A stretch of 64,000 nt of DNA from Microbispora sp. NBC_01189 (GCF_036010665.1 NZ_CP108581.1:3949501-4013500); one strand, 5' to 3'. Counted from the stretch's first letter, positions 9,479 through 19,017 are shown. The notes: generated from the sequence alone by a model not told the origin. Translations and numbers: made by a program.

Positions 9479-10663
9479 TCAGCTGGGACCGCCGTTGAGC
9501 GCACGCGTGTCGAGGGCAGGGTAAACAGACGCGTCGGCTATGTCCGTCGCCGCCTGGTACAGCTTTTTGAGCTCGCTCTTGGTGGGTTTGTGGCCGTCCT
9601 TGAACTGGAACCACAACAGCACCGCATAGTGCCCGTACGTCCAGCCTCCCGCGGACGCCTCACCGCTGCCGAGATGCTTGGTGGCCTCGTCCTTGCCGGG
9701 GAGCGGTTTGAGGAAGTCCTTGCGCTCGTCACCGGCTCCGGCGGAGGCGACCTTCTTCGCCATCGCCGAGGTCCTGACGTTGGCGACCCCCACGGTGCCG
9801 ATGATCGTGCCCTTGGCGTCCGCGAAGCTCGCGCGCAGCAACTGCGTGCAGCCGGCCGCCTTGAGCGCCTTCGTGATCTTCTCGCCGGTGACGCCGTCCG
9901 CGCACTTCTTCTCCCTGCGCGTCGCCGTGCGGACGTACACCCGCTTGTTGTTGACCGGCTTGGGCCTGCCGAAGATCTCTCGCAGCGACAACGGGCTCTT
10001 GTCGGTCGTCCGTGAGGCCGCGTAGCCGTACTTGGTCATCGGGCGGTCGGGCACGAGCGCTGTGGGACGGGCCGTGGGACCCGGGTCCGGCGGGGGCGGC
10101 TCCTCGTTCTGGGCGGCGTACCACAGACCGGTGAGAAGCGCGCCGATCAGTGCCAGCAGGGCGAGACCGAGCACCCAGGGACGGCGCCACAGAGGTCCGC
10201 GGTCGTCGGGGTCCCACTGGGGCTCGGGTGGGGGCGGCACCCGCGGAACGGCGGCTTCGCGCCGCACCTCGCGGTTCTCCTGGGCCTGGTCCGGACCGAT
10301 CTCACCCGCCCGGGGCGCGCTCGCGGGGTCGTACGGCCCGCCCGGCCCGCCCGGGCCGGCCTCCCGGCGCGCGCCGTAGAGCGACTGATCGCGGCCGGAG
10401 TACGGCGAAGGCGCCCGGCCGGCGTACGGGGGCTGCTCGCGGTTCCCGTAGGACTGCTCCTCCCGCCCCTGCTCCTCCCGCCCCTGCTCCCACCCGTGCT
10501 CACGGTTCCCGTACGGAGGCTGCTCGCCGCCGTAGGGCGCCTCGCGGCGGGAGGGGGAGCGGGGCGAGTCGTCCCCGGCTCCGTACGGCGGCAGGTCCCG
10601 CCTGCGGGGATCGGGGGGGAAGTGCGGCTGGCGGGGTGGTTGCTGGTCGCCGGGATAACCCAT
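9479..10663 (-). CDS. Proline/tyrosine-rich single-pass membrane protein, paralogue of the next gene
   Basis: A 394-residue protein with a disordered N-terminal half (many RxxPYxxR and QSYGNREQPPY-like segments). A single transmembrane helix follows around residues 170-190 (WVLGLALLALIGALLTGLW), then an extracellular domain of about 180 residues. The pattern VRTATRREKKCADG...AAGCTQLLRASFADAKG matches the C-terminal domain of the 1098-residue neighbour, so the two genes arose by duplication. Both read on the minus strand, with about 100 bp between them. No enzyme motif is visible. A cell-envelope role is an inference from topology. Confidence -1.
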   Translation of the reverse strand: MGYPGDQQPPRQPHFPPDPRRRDLPPYGAGDDSPRSPSRREAPYGGEQPPYGNREHGWEQGREEQGREEQSYGNREQPPYAGRAPSPYSGRDQSLYGARREAGPGGPGGPYDPASAPRAGEIGPDQAQENREVRREAAVPRVPPPPEPQWDPDDRGPLWRRPWVLGLALLALIGALLTGLWYAAQNEEPPPPDPGPTARPTALVPDRPMTKYGYAASRTTDKSPLSLREIFGRPKPVNNKRVYVRTATRREKKCADGVTGEKITKALKAAGCTQLLRASFADAKGTIIGTVGVANVRTSAMAKKVASAGAGDERKDFLKPLPGKDEATKHLGSGEASAGGWTYGHYAVLLWFQFKDGHKPTKSELKKLYQAATDIADASVYPALDTRALNGGPS

Positions 10664-10712
10664 GGCGCTGAGATTAGTCGGCGATCCGGACAGATGAGGA
10701 GATGGGGAAGGG

Positions 10713-11501
10713 TCAGGAATAACCGAAGTCCTCGGTCCACCACGGGCCTCCGGGGCCCGCGCTCACGCCGACGCCGGTCGCGACCAGGCGGCAGTTGAGC
10801 AGTGTGGCGCGGTCGGTGGGGTCGGCCATCCAGCCGCGTACGACCTGCTCGGCGGTGTCGTAGCCGCGCGCGATCGTCTCGGCCCCGCCATCGCGGTAAC
10901 CCGCGGCCCCCATGCGGTCCCAGGGGGTGGCTCCGCCCGGCGAGGTGTGCCGGAACCGGTTGCCCGCCGCCATCTCCTCCGAGTGCGCGCGGGCGGATCC
11001 GACCAGGCGGGGGTCCACGCGCAGCGGCCGGCATCCGTGCCTGCGGCGCTCGGCGTTCACCAGGCGCACCAGCTCGGCCTCGATCGAGGCGAAGCGCATC
11101 GGGTCCTCGCCGTAGGAGCCGCCTTCCCCGCCTGTTTCCGGGGTGAGCGTGGTGTACGACGAGCCGCCGCCGGAGCCGTCGATCATGGTCGACGGCCGCT
11201 CGCGCCGGGAGGATCTGGGCACCGGGGTCGTCCTGGTGACGACCTGGGGCGCCTCGGTGCGCGCCACGTGATCGAGGGGAGGCCGGTCCCCCCGCGCCGG
11301 CGCGAGGGCGTCCGCGCTGGGAGACGGCGGCCCGGGCTGCGACTCGCGAAGGTAGACGTTCCCGGCGCGGTCCGGGGCGGCGGTCACCCGGCCGATGACG
11401 ACGCCGGTGAGAAGGACGGCGACGGCGCACGCCAGCAAACCCATCTGAGTCACCCGGAAGGGGCCCCGAAGGGTATTCCTTTTGTGAGGGGTCTGCCACA
11501 T
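10713..11501 (-). CDS. CAP-domain (SCP-like) secreted or membrane-anchored protein
   Basis: From the ATG at 11501 the protein has 262 residues. It has one N-terminal hydrophobic segment (MGLLACAVAVLLTGVVIGRV) acting as signal or anchor, a Pro/Ser-rich stretch, and a CAP domain over roughly the last 125 residues. FASIEAELVRLVNAERRRHG, ARAHSEEMAAGNRFRHTSPG and WTEDFGY fit the CAP fold, and the His and Glu of its cavity are present. The frame is open further upstream to 11798. That part overlaps the rplM promoter and has low coding character, so the shorter start is preferred. CAP proteins are extracellular and their bacterial substrates are mostly unknown. Confidence -1.
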   Translation of the reverse strand: MWQTPHKRNTLRGPFRVTQMGLLACAVAVLLTGVVIGRVTAAPDRAGNVYLRESQPGPPSPSADALAPARGDRPPLDHVARTEAPQVVTRTTPVPRSSRRERPSTMIDGSGGGSSYTTLTPETGGEGGSYGEDPMRFASIEAELVRLVNAERRRHGCRPLRVDPRLVGSARAHSEEMAAGNRFRHTSPGGATPWDRMGAAGYRDGGAETIARGYDTAEQVVRGWMADPTDRATLLNCRLVATGVGVSAGPGGPWWTEDFGYS

Positions 11502-11610
11502 GCCGTCATCAAATATAGGGACCTGCGGCAGGGAGGAAGAAGGGGCGCATGGGGATGGATTTGATGAACGTTCAATTGTGTCGTTCCAGACACCCCTTCC
11601 GTCCGTCGTT

Positions 11611-11639
11611 TTGACCGTGCGAGACGGGGGCGGTAGTCT
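11611..11639 (+). promoter_or_regulatory. Promoter of rplM-rpsI-glmM
   Basis: TTGACC (11611-11616) and TAGTCT (11634-11639) are separated by 17 bp, a good housekeeping sigma promoter for this group. The start would be near 11646, giving a leader of about 137 nt before the rplM GTG. Confidence -1.
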
Positions 11640-11658
11640 GCGAGTTCGTTGTGTGTGG

Positions 11659-11680
11659 ACCGGTCTGCCCGCAGACCGGT
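11659..11680 (+). promoter_or_regulatory. Leader hairpin of rplM
   Basis: ACCGGTCTGC (11659-11668) and GCAGACCGGT (11671-11680) form a perfect 10-bp stem with a tiny loop about 13 nt into the predicted transcript. Ribosomal protein L13 leaders that mediate autoregulation are known in Firmicutes. Whether this hairpin serves the same purpose is inference. Confidence -1.
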
Positions 11681-11782
11681 GCACGGCGCGTCCGGCGTCT
11701 TCTCCCGTACATGTGGAGACGGAGGTTGTCGCCGTGCCTGCGCAACCTACCGAGAGTTCACATTCCGACAGAAGGCACTGCC

Positions 11783-12226
11783 GTGCGCACGTTCTCACCG
11801 AAGCCCAACGACGTCGAACGTCAGTGGTACGTCATCGACGCGACCGACGTCGTGCTCGGCCGGCTGGCCAGTCAGGTGGCGATCCTGCTCCGCGGGAAGC
11901 ACAAGCCGATCTTCGCCCCGCATGTCGACACGGGTGACTTCGTCGTCGTCATCAACGCCGGCAAGGTCGCCCTCAGCGGCAACAAGCTGGAGCAGAAGAA
12001 GGCGTACCGCCACTCGGGTTACCCCGGCGGTCTGCGCGCCGTCAGCTACGGCGAGCTCATGGAGAAGCGTCCCGACCGGGCTGTCGAGAAGGCCGTCCGG
12101 GGCATGCTTCCCAAAAACTCCCTGGGCCGGAAGATGGCCAAGAAGCTGAAGGTCTACGCCGGTGCCGAGCACCCGCACCAGGCCCAGCAGCCGGTGGACT
12201 TCCAGATCACCCAGATCGCCCAGTAA
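11783..12226 (+). CDS. rplM: 50S ribosomal protein L13
   Basis: The product is a 147-residue L13, an early-assembly 50S protein. It begins with the GTG at 11783 ([20 protein letters not shown]), which matches the conserved N-terminus of the family. The frame is open upstream, but that part is leader. [19 protein letters not shown] and [19 protein letters not shown] are signature stretches. It is followed by rpsI after 30 bp, the usual pair. Confidence -1.
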   Translation: MRTFSPKPNDVERQWYVIDATDVVLGRLASQVAILLRGKHKPIFAPHVDTGDFVVVINAGKVALSGNKLEQKKAYRHSGYPGGLRAVSYGELMEKRPDRAVEKAVRGMLPKNSLGRKMAKKLKVYAGAEHPHQAQQPVDFQITQIAQ

Positions 12227-12256
12227 TCGCGAGCCAGGAAAGTTAAGAGGAGAACC

Positions 12257-12778
12257 GTGGCCGAGCCCACCGGTATCGAGACGCTCGTCGAGGGCGAGCC
12301 GGAAGACTACTCCCCGGAGGAGTTCCCCTCCGAGTACACCACCGAGTCGGCCCCCGCCGGCGAGGGCGCCGCACGCAAGCCCGTCACCACGGGCAACTCG
12401 TACGGCACCGGCCGCCGCAAGGAGGCCATCGCCCGGGTTCGCATCGTGCCGGGCACCGGCAAGTGGACCATCAACGGCCGCTCGCTGGAGAGCTACTTCC
12501 CGAACAAGGTGCACCAGCAGCTCATCAACGAGCCGTTCGTCGTCCTCGGGGCCGAGGACGCGTTCGACGTCATCGCACGTATCGACGGCGGTGGCGTGAC
12601 CGGCCAGGCCGGCGCCCTGCGCATGGGCCTGTCCCGCGCGCTCGCCATCCTGGACGCCGAGGTCAACCGCCCGCCGCTGAAGAAGGCCGGCTTCCTCACC
12701 CGTGACGCCCGCGCCACGGAGCGGAAGAAGTACGGCCTGAAGAAGGCCCGCAAGGCTCCGCAGTACAGCAAGCGCTAA
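12257..12778 (+). CDS. rpsI: 30S ribosomal protein S9
   Basis: A 173-residue S9. The C-terminal ~128 residues are the conserved protein, with [18 protein letters not shown] and a C-terminal [16 protein letters not shown] tail that reaches the P-site tRNA. The first ~45 residues are an acidic extension ([20 protein letters not shown]) seen in many actinobacterial S9 proteins. The GTG at 12257 follows an AAGAGGAG ribosome-binding site. It is separated by one base from glmM. Confidence -1.
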   Translation: MAEPTGIETLVEGEPEDYSPEEFPSEYTTESAPAGEGAARKPVTTGNSYGTGRRKEAIARVRIVPGTGKWTINGRSLESYFPNKVHQQLINEPFVVLGAEDAFDVIARIDGGGVTGQAGALRMGLSRALAILDAEVNRPPLKKAGFLTRDARATERKKYGLKKARKAPQYSKR

Positions 12779-12779
12779 C

Positions 12780-14165
12780 GTGTCGCGGGAGCCCGTAGGC
12801 GCCTCCTCCGGGGGGCGCCTCTTCGGCACCGACGGGGTACGTGGGGTCGCCGGGCGCGACCTCACCGCGGAACTGGCCATGGATCTCTCCGTGGCCGCCG
12901 CGCACGTGCTCGGAGACGCCGGGGCGTTCCACGCGAGTGTCGGGCGGCGCGGCCGCCCGATGGCCGTCGTAGGCCGGGACCCGCGGGCTTCAGGAGAGTT
13001 CCTGGAGGCCGCCGTGGTCGCCGGCCTCGCGTCGTCCGGCGTGGACGTCCTGCGACTCGGTGTGCTGCCCACCCCGGCGGTCGCGTACCTGACCAACGCC
13101 CTGGGCGCCGACCTCGGTGTCATGCTCTCGGCGTCGCACAACCCCGCGCCCGACAACGGCATCAAGTTCTTCACGCGGGGCGGCTACAAGCTGCCGGACG
13201 TGGTGGAGAACGAGATCGAGCAGCGGCTCGGGGAGAAGTGGGACCGCCCGGTGGGCCCGGCCGTGGGCCGGGTCCGGGAGGCGTACGGCGAGGCGGACAG
13301 ATATGTCTCGCACCTGCTGACCACCCTGCCCCACCGTCTCGACGGGCTGCGGATCGTCGTCGACTGCGCGCACGGCGCGGCGCACATGGTCGCCCCGGAG
13401 GCGCTGCTGCGCGCGGGCGCGGCCGTGGAGACCATCGGCGCCGCACCCGACGGGCTGAACATCAACGACGGTGTGGGCTCGACCCACCTCGCCCCCCTGC
13501 GGGAGGCCGTCGCCGAACGCGGCGCCGACCTCGGCATCGCCTACGACGGCGACGCCGACCGCTGCCTCACGGTGACCGCCGCGGGCGAGGAGATCGACGG
13601 CGACCAGATCATGGCGATCCTGGCCCTGGCGATGCACGCCGACGGCCGCCTCGCCAAGGACACGGTCGTCGCCACGGTGATGTCCAACCTCGGGTTCAAG
13701 ATCGCCCTGCGGGAGGCCGGCCTGTCCGTGGTGGAGACCACGGTCGGCGACCGGTACGTCCTGGAGGCGATGCAGGACGGCGGTTACAACCTCGGCGGCG
13801 AGCAGTCCGGTCACGTGATCATGCTGGACCACGCCACGACCGGCGACGGCCTGCTCACCTCGCTGCACCTGATGGCGGAGGTGGCGCGGCAGGGCCGTTC
13901 CCTCGCCGATCTGGCGTCGGTGATGACGAAGCTGCCGCAGGTGCTCGTCAACGTGCGGGACGTGGCCAGGTCCAAGGCGTCGGCGCCCGAGCTGCGGGCG
14001 GCCGTCGCGAAGGCGGAGTCCGAGCTCGGGGAGACTGGGCGGGTGCTCATCCGGCCGAGCGGCACCGAGCCCATGATCCGGGTCATGGTCGAGGCCGCGT
14101 CACAGGAGCAGGCCAGGACCGTGGCGGACCACCTCGCGGGGGTCGTCCGAGAGGTCTGCGCCTGA
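12780..14165 (+). CDS. glmM: Phosphoglucosamine mutase
   Basis: GlmM interconverts glucosamine-6-phosphate and glucosamine-1-phosphate, the second step toward UDP-GlcNAc for peptidoglycan. The 461-residue protein has LFGTDGVRG near the N-terminus, the phosphoserine loop [13 protein letters not shown], the metal loop YDGDADRCL, and the C-terminal phosphate-binding [12 protein letters not shown]. The GTG start directly abuts the rpsI stop, so translation is probably coupled. A perfect terminator follows. The glmS partner is not seen in this window. Confidence -1.
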   Translation: MSREPVGASSGGRLFGTDGVRGVAGRDLTAELAMDLSVAAAHVLGDAGAFHASVGRRGRPMAVVGRDPRASGEFLEAAVVAGLASSGVDVLRLGVLPTPAVAYLTNALGADLGVMLSASHNPAPDNGIKFFTRGGYKLPDVVENEIEQRLGEKWDRPVGPAVGRVREAYGEADRYVSHLLTTLPHRLDGLRIVVDCAHGAAHMVAPEALLRAGAAVETIGAAPDGLNINDGVGSTHLAPLREAVAERGADLGIAYDGDADRCLTVTAAGEEIDGDQIMAILALAMHADGRLAKDTVVATVMSNLGFKIALREAGLSVVETTVGDRYVLEAMQDGGYNLGGEQSGHVIMLDHATTGDGLLTSLHLMAEVARQGRSLADLASVMTKLPQVLVNVRDVARSKASAPELRAAVAKAESELGETGRVLIRPSGTEPMIRVMVEAASQEQARTVADHLAGVVREVCA

Positions 14166-14220
14166 CCCCCATCGGTATGGACGGCGCGCCCCGACGCGCC
14201 TGACACCACGACACTCCAAG

Positions 14221-14250
14221 GACCCCGCCGGGCACCCACCCGGCGGGGTC
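14221..14250 (+). terminator. Bidirectional terminator between glmM and the ABC operon
   Basis: GACCCCGCCGGG (14221-14232) and CCCGGCGGGGTC (14239-14250) form a perfect 12-bp stem with a 6-nt loop. It lies between the convergent glmM and the small gene ending at 14257, so it can serve both transcripts. Confidence -1.
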
Positions 14251-14256
14251 CTCACG

Positions 14257-14436
14257 TCAGAACGTGGGCGGGCGACTGTCACGGATTCGACGCCCTGTAT
14301 CCGTAGACGCGGATCTCGGCCCCGGCTCGCCGCTCCGGCCCTTGTCGAGTTCGGCGAGGATGTCGCTCGTGGAGACACCGTCGGTAGCTTCGGCTTCGGC
14401 GAGTTCCAGGAATTCCTCCGGCGTCGGCTGGGTCAT
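14257..14436 (-). CDS. Small uncharacterised protein coupled to the ABC transporter genes
   Basis: A 59-residue acidic protein (MTQPTPEEFLELAEAEATDG, then VSTSDILAELDKGRSG and a basic tail). It contains no membrane segment. Its ATG overlaps the stop of the preceding permease gene as TGATG, so it is translated from the same mRNA and may be a regulator or accessory factor of the transporter. No family is recognised. Confidence -1.
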   Translation of the reverse strand: MTQPTPEEFLELAEAEATDGVSTSDILAELDKGRSGEPGPRSASTDTGRRIRDSRPPTF

Positions 14437-15152
14437 CAGTCGTCGCCGGTGAGGGAGAGGGAGCGCAGGCGCTGGCCGGTCCACAGGACCGCCCCGACGG
14501 TGACGATGACCATGGCCGGTACGGCGAAGCCCAGCGTCACCTCGGTGGTGAAGAAGGCCGACGAGGAGACGTGGTCGGCGAGCGACTGGGCCCACTGCTG
14601 GATGGAGAACTTGCGCGCTCCGGGCACGTAGCCGCCGACGACGCCCTCCCAGACGAGGGCGTAGATCACGCCGATCGCGACCGCGTGCCGGGTGAGCACG
14701 CCCAGGAGCAGGAACACCGCCGCGTACGCGACCCCGCCGAACAGCGCCCCGAGCGTGAACCCGGTCGCGACGCCCGACTCCATGCCGGTCAGGAGGTAGG
14801 CGGCGGCGAACGTGGAGACCGCCGCGAATACCGCGATGATGGAGGCCGCGACCACGAACTTCGTCACCGCGATCACCGGGCGGGAGATCGGCTTGGACAG
14901 CAGGTGGATGATCGTGCCGTCCTCGATCTCCGGGGCGATGACGCCCGTCCCGCCGATCAGCCCGAGCAGCGGCAGCATCGTGCCGATCGCGAAGCTCTTC
15001 ATCAGCGTCACGGCCGTCTGCTCGGACGGGCCGTTCATGAGCCTGAGCAGCAGCGCGATCACAACGAGCGCCACCGGGAGCAGCACCAGCAGCCAGATCC
15101 GCTTGCGTCCGAGCATGGCCCGGTACGTGATGTCCGCGACCACGGTGTTCAT
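14436..15152 (-). CDS. ABC-2 type transporter permease
   Basis: A 238-residue integral membrane protein with about six predicted helices (IWLLVLLPVALVVIALLLRL, then several more). The extracytoplasmic-side motif PEIEDGTIIHLLSKPISRPVI is typical of ABC-2 permeases related to NosY and other export systems. The ATG at 15152 overlaps the stop of the ATPase gene (ATGA), so the two are co-translated. Its partner is most likely the ATPase at 15149-16102. The substrate is unknown. Confidence -1.
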   Translation of the reverse strand: MNTVVADITYRAMLGRKRIWLLVLLPVALVVIALLLRLMNGPSEQTAVTLMKSFAIGTMLPLLGLIGGTGVIAPEIEDGTIIHLLSKPISRPVIAVTKFVVAASIIAVFAAVSTFAAAYLLTGMESGVATGFTLGALFGGVAYAAVFLLLGVLTRHAVAIGVIYALVWEGVVGGYVPGARKFSIQQWAQSLADHVSSSAFFTTEVTLGFAVPAMVIVTVGAVLWTGQRLRSLSLTGDD

Positions 15153-16102
15153 CGGGAGCTCCCGGAGATGAGGTAGGAGAAGACGCTTTCCAGGTCCTCG
15201 TCGGTGGGGGAGACCTGCCACAGGTGGACGTCGAGGTCGCGGGCCGTCCGGGGCAGCAGCGCGGTGAAGCGCGCGAAGTCGGTGACCTGCACCTCGATGC
15301 CCTGCTCCGTCAGCGAGACGGCGCTGGAGGACAGATCGGCGATGAGGGCGGCGGCGAGCCGCCGGTCGTCGCTCGACCTGACCCGGAACTGATGCGGCCG
15401 GTCGGCCATGCGCCGCCGGATCTCCCGGTAGTCGCCCGACGCGGCGTGCCGTCCGGCGACCAGGACCTCGATGTGGTGGGCCACCCGCTCGACCTCTTCG
15501 AGGATGTGCGAGCTGAACAGGATCGTCCGGCCCTCCTCGCCCATCCGGCGGACGAGGTCCATCAGGTGGAGCCGCTGCCGCGGATCCATGCCGTTGAACG
15601 GCTCGTCCAGCAGCAGCACCTGCGGGTCGTGGACGAGGGCCGCGGCGACCTTCACGCGCTGCCGCATGCCCTTGGAGTACGTCTCGATGCGGCGGCCGGA
15701 CGCCTCCGTCATCTCCACCAGGTCGAGGGCCCGGCGGGCCGCGTCGGCGGGAGACGGCAGGCCGTGCAGCCGGGCCGCCGACAGCACGAACTGCCGGCCG
15801 GTGAGGAAGCCGTACACGGCCTCCTTCTCGGGCACCAGGCCGATCTGCCGGTAGATGTCGTGGTTGTGCCAGATCTGGCGGCCGTCCAGGGTCGCGGTGC
15901 CGTTCGACGGCGCGAGGAACCCGGCCATCATGTGCAGCAGCGTCGACTTGCCGGCGCCGTTCGGGCCGAGCAGGCCGGTGACGCCGGGCCCGATCGTCAT
16001 CGTGACGTCGTTGACCGCCACGACGTTGCCGTACCAGCGGGAGACCTGGGCGAGTTCCAGCACGCCCTGGCGGGTGGTCACGGGGGGACTCGTGGTGGTC
16101 AC
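15149..16102 (-). CDS. ABC transporter ATP-binding protein (second of two)
   Basis: A 317-residue ATPase. Walker A is GPNGAGKST (about residues 46-54), the signature is YSKGMRQRV, and Walker B is VLLLDEPFNGMD, followed by the H-loop SSHIL. The ~90-residue C-terminal extension is common in ABC-2 exporters. The start is the GTG at 16102, which overlaps the permease stop (GTGA). The frame is open far upstream but that is the shadow of the neighbouring permease. It pairs with the permease at 14436-15152. Confidence -1.
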   Translation of the reverse strand: MTTTSPPVTTRQGVLELAQVSRWYGNVVAVNDVTMTIGPGVTGLLGPNGAGKSTLLHMMAGFLAPSNGTATLDGRQIWHNHDIYRQIGLVPEKEAVYGFLTGRQFVLSAARLHGLPSPADAARRALDLVEMTEASGRRIETYSKGMRQRVKVAAALVHDPQVLLLDEPFNGMDPRQRLHLMDLVRRMGEEGRTILFSSHILEEVERVAHHIEVLVAGRHAASGDYREIRRRMADRPHQFRVRSSDDRRLAAALIADLSSSAVSLTEQGIEVQVTDFARFTALLPRTARDLDVHLWQVSPTDEDLESVFSYLISGSSR

Positions 16103-16965
16103 GACGCCGCCTTCCGGTAGCGCAGGAGGACGCCCGTCACGGCCAGGGCGGTCACGGCCAGCAGGATCAGGCCCGAGGCGATGCCCGCGGGGTATGCCTC
16201 GCCGCCCGCCGGTTCGGTGCCGAACAGCGCCGACTGGACGGCGTCGACGAGGAAGAACGGGTTGAGGAGCAGGGCCCAGGGGGCCACGTCGTCCCGGCCG
16301 GTCGAGGCGAGCACGGCGTAGAAGAGCCCGGAGACGGCGGCGGTGAACATGTAGAACGCGATCACGACGGCGACCCCGAGGCCGCGGCGCGGGGTGAACG
16401 ACGCCAGCGCGACACCCAGGGCGGCCAGCAGCACCGCGCGCAGGACCGTGCCGCCCAGCGCGCCGAGGAAGTCGCCCGTGTGCAGCGGCATCGGCATGTC
16501 GATCAGCATCTCGCCGACGAACTGGATCGTGATCGGGATCGCCATCAGGCAGAACAGCGCGACCGCCAGCGCGGCCAGCTTCGCCACGACGTAGTCGGTC
16601 ACCGTCAGCGGGCGGGAAAGATACAGCGGCAGTACGCGGAACCGCAGGTCCGGCGCGACCAGGTACGGCGCCTGTGCGGCCAGGAAGACGGCGATCACCG
16701 CCTGCATGAAGACGGCGTACTGCGCATAGGGCATGACGAACTGCTTGGCGAGCGCCATCACGCCGATCGACACGACGGTCGGCATCAGCATGATCGCGGC
16801 CAGCAGCAGTGGCATGATCTTGGCGCGGACGGTGCGGCCCAGCCCGAACACGCCGCGCAGGCTCTGCACGCCGAGGGCGAGCGTCGCCCGGCCGCGCCCG
16901 AGCCGTACGCCGTCGTAGTGGCGGTATCCGATGTCGTGGATGACCGCGGTCGGCTCGATCGTCAT
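16099..16965 (-). CDS. ABC-2 type transporter permease
   Basis: A 288-residue membrane protein beginning MTIEPTAVIHDIGYRHYDG. The N-terminal residues preceding the first helix (YRHYDGVRLGR) are a hallmark of one actinobacterial ABC-2 permease group. At least six hydrophobic segments follow. Its ATG overlaps the stop of the upstream ATPase gene (ATGA). It probably works with the ATPase at 16962-17888. The substrate is unknown. Confidence -1.
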   Translation of the reverse strand: MTIEPTAVIHDIGYRHYDGVRLGRGRATLALGVQSLRGVFGLGRTVRAKIMPLLLAAIMLMPTVVSIGVMALAKQFVMPYAQYAVFMQAVIAVFLAAQAPYLVAPDLRFRVLPLYLSRPLTVTDYVVAKLAALAVALFCLMAIPITIQFVGEMLIDMPMPLHTGDFLGALGGTVLRAVLLAALGVALASFTPRRGLGVAVVIAFYMFTAAVSGLFYAVLASTGRDDVAPWALLLNPFFLVDAVQSALFGTEPAGGEAYPAGIASGLILLAVTALAVTGVLLRYRKAAS

Positions 16966-17888
16966 GCCACCGGCTCCTTGAACACATCTTCGATGCGGCC
17001 CCGGCGCTGCTCCAGTCGCAGGAGGCTGAGACCGAGGTCGCTGACGGCGTCGCGCACCGCGTCGTAGGTGCGGCCGGGGTCGTCGGCGGACACCTGCACC
17101 GTCAGCAGCCTGCCCTGCACCGCCACCGTCTCGCCGCCGCCCGTGAGGCGGTCGGCCAGTTGCTGCTGCCCCTCCTCGACCTCCACCGCGATGGTCTGCT
17201 CGGCCCGGGTGAACTCCCGGATCGCCGAGGAGCGCAGCAGCCGCCCGCCGTCGATGACGATCACGTGGTCGCACACCCGCTCAAGCTCGCCGAGCAGGTG
17301 GGAGGTGACCAGGACGCTGATGCCGAACTCGGTGCCGACCCGCCGGATCAGCCCCAGCATGTCGTCGCGGCCCTGCGGGTCGAGCCCGTTGGTGGGCTCG
17401 TCGAGGAAGACCAGCCGAGGGTCGTGGACGAGGGCCTGGGCGAGTTTGACGCGCTGCCGCATGCCGGTGGAGTAGCTCCCCATCGGGCGGTAGCGCTCCT
17501 CGTCCAGCCCGACGTGGCGCAGCGTGTCCGCGGCGCGCTCGCGGGCCGCGGTGCGCGGCAGGCCGGACATCTGGGCCATGTGGACCACGAACTCGGTCGC
17601 CGAGATGTCCGGGGGCAGGCAGTCGTGCTCGGGCATGTAGCCCACCGTCCGCCGGATCTCCAGGCCCTGGGTGGCCGTGTCCAGGCCCAGCACCGAGGCG
17701 CTCCCCGAGGTGGGCGGCACCAGGCCGAGCAGGATCTTGATCAGGGTGGACTTGCCCGCGCCGTTCGCGCCGACCAGGCCGGTCACGCCGGTCCCGGCCG
17801 CGACGGTGAGGTGGTCGAGCGCCGTGACGCGGGGGAACCGCTTGGTCAGCCCCTCGGTCGCGATGCATGGAGTCGCGCTCGCTGTCAT
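16962..17888 (-). CDS. ABC transporter ATP-binding protein (first of two)
   Basis: A 308-residue ATPase with Walker A GANGAGKST (about 40-48), signature YSTGMRQRVKLAQ, Walker B LVFLDEPTNGLD and an H-loop TSHLL. It heads a minus-strand operon of five genes in which each start overlaps or touches the previous stop. Together they encode two ATPase/permease pairs. The ATG at 17888 is used here. A GTG at 17897 is also in frame. Confidence -1.
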   Translation of the reverse strand: MTASATPCIATEGLTKRFPRVTALDHLTVAAGTGVTGLVGANGAGKSTLIKILLGLVPPTSGSASVLGLDTATQGLEIRRTVGYMPEHDCLPPDISATEFVVHMAQMSGLPRTAARERAADTLRHVGLDEERYRPMGSYSTGMRQRVKLAQALVHDPRLVFLDEPTNGLDPQGRDDMLGLIRRVGTEFGISVLVTSHLLGELERVCDHVIVIDGGRLLRSSAIREFTRAEQTIAVEVEEGQQQLADRLTGGGETVAVQGRLLTVQVSADDPGRTYDAVRDAVSDLGLSLLRLEQRRGRIEDVFKEPVA

Positions 17889-17953
17889 GACTGGCACCCT
17901 ACTCGGCGGGGTGACCGCCTGGCCTCCGTCTGATGGAGGAACCGATCTACGTC

Positions 17954-18895
17954 TCAGGTACGGCGGAGCCGTACGTGGGTGACCGAGTGGTCGGACCCCT
18001 TGTGGAGGATCAGCCCGGCCCGCTCGCGCGTCGGCGCGATGTTCTCCACCAGGTTGCGCTCGTTGACATCCCGCCAGACGGCCTCCGCGAACGCGGTCGC
18101 CTCCTCGTGCGAGAGCGCCGCGATGTGCCGGAAGTAGGACTTCGGGTCGGAGAAGGCCGTACGGCGCAGCTTGTGGAAGCGCTCGACGTACCAGGTCCGG
18201 ATGTCCTCGATCCGGGCGTCGACGTAGATGGAGAAGTCGAAGTAGTCGTAGACGGCGAGGGCGTCCGGCGGCGCGGGCTGCAGGACGTTGAGCCCCTCCA
18301 CGATCAGGATGTCCGGCCGGTCGACGACGTGTGTCGCGCCGGGCACGATGTCGTACTCCAGATGGCTGTAGACGGGCGCCTCGACCGCGGGACGGCCCGC
18401 CTTCACGTCGGCCACGAAACTCACCAGCGCCCGCCGGTCGTAGCTCTCCGGGAAGCCCTTGCGGTGCGTGATCCCGCGCTCCTCCAGCACCTTGTTGGGG
18501 TGGAGGAAGCTGTCGGTGGTGATCAGGTCGACGCGGGGGTGCTCGGGCCAGCGGGCGAGCAGCGTGTGCAGCAGCCGCGCCGTGGTCGACTTGCCGACCG
18601 CGACGCTGCCAGCGATGCCCAGCACGTACGGCGGGGGTGCGCTGTGCTCACCGAGGAACGCGCCGACGGCGGCGCCGCGCTGCCGCGAGCCGGTGAAGTG
18701 CAGGTTCAGCAGCCGGGTGAGCGGCAGGTAGACGTCGGTGACCTCGGAGAGGTCGATCGGGTCGTGGACGCCGCGCAGCTCCCGCAGCTCCGCCTCGGTG
18801 AGCGTGAGCGGCGTGTTCCTGCGCAGGTCACGCCACTGCTCCCGGCTGAGCTCGACGTATGGGTCCCCATCTGCCACGACGGCAAGCGTAGCCAT
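17954..18895 (-). CDS. coaA: Pantothenate kinase, type I
   Basis: CoaA phosphorylates pantothenate, the first and regulated step of coenzyme A synthesis. The 313-residue protein has the P-loop [15 protein letters not shown] (about 93-107), the TTDSFLHPN segment, the [11 protein letters not shown] substrate region and the IVEGLNVLQ motif of the prokaryotic type I family. It stands alone and is divergent from the CRISPR array. In other actinomycetes coaA lies next to cell-wall and CoA genes near acpS and alr, as here apart from the inserted island. Confidence -1.
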   Translation of the reverse strand: MATLAVVADGDPYVELSREQWRDLRRNTPLTLTEAELRELRGVHDPIDLSEVTDVYLPLTRLLNLHFTGSRQRGAAVGAFLGEHSAPPPYVLGIAGSVAVGKSTTARLLHTLLARWPEHPRVDLITTDSFLHPNKVLEERGITHRKGFPESYDRRALVSFVADVKAGRPAVEAPVYSHLEYDIVPGATHVVDRPDILIVEGLNVLQPAPPDALAVYDYFDFSIYVDARIEDIRTWYVERFHKLRRTAFSDPKSYFRHIAALSHEEATAFAEAVWRDVNERNLVENIAPTRERAGLILHKGSDHSVTHVRLRRT

Positions 18896-19017
18896 GACTC
18901 CTCGACTGCCTCACCGAGGGGCTCATGCCCAGCGGTTCAGGTGACGCCAATAGCGTCAGTTCGTACTCAAGGGCGTACGGGCAGCCTCGGTTGCCGGCCA
19001 GGCGGACCAGCCCTGGC

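Noticed and set aside
11502-11798. Extended N-terminus of the CAP-domain protein
   Set aside because: The extra 99 residues would cover the rplM promoter and leader on the other strand and have no family similarity. The ATG at 11501 directly precedes the signal segment.
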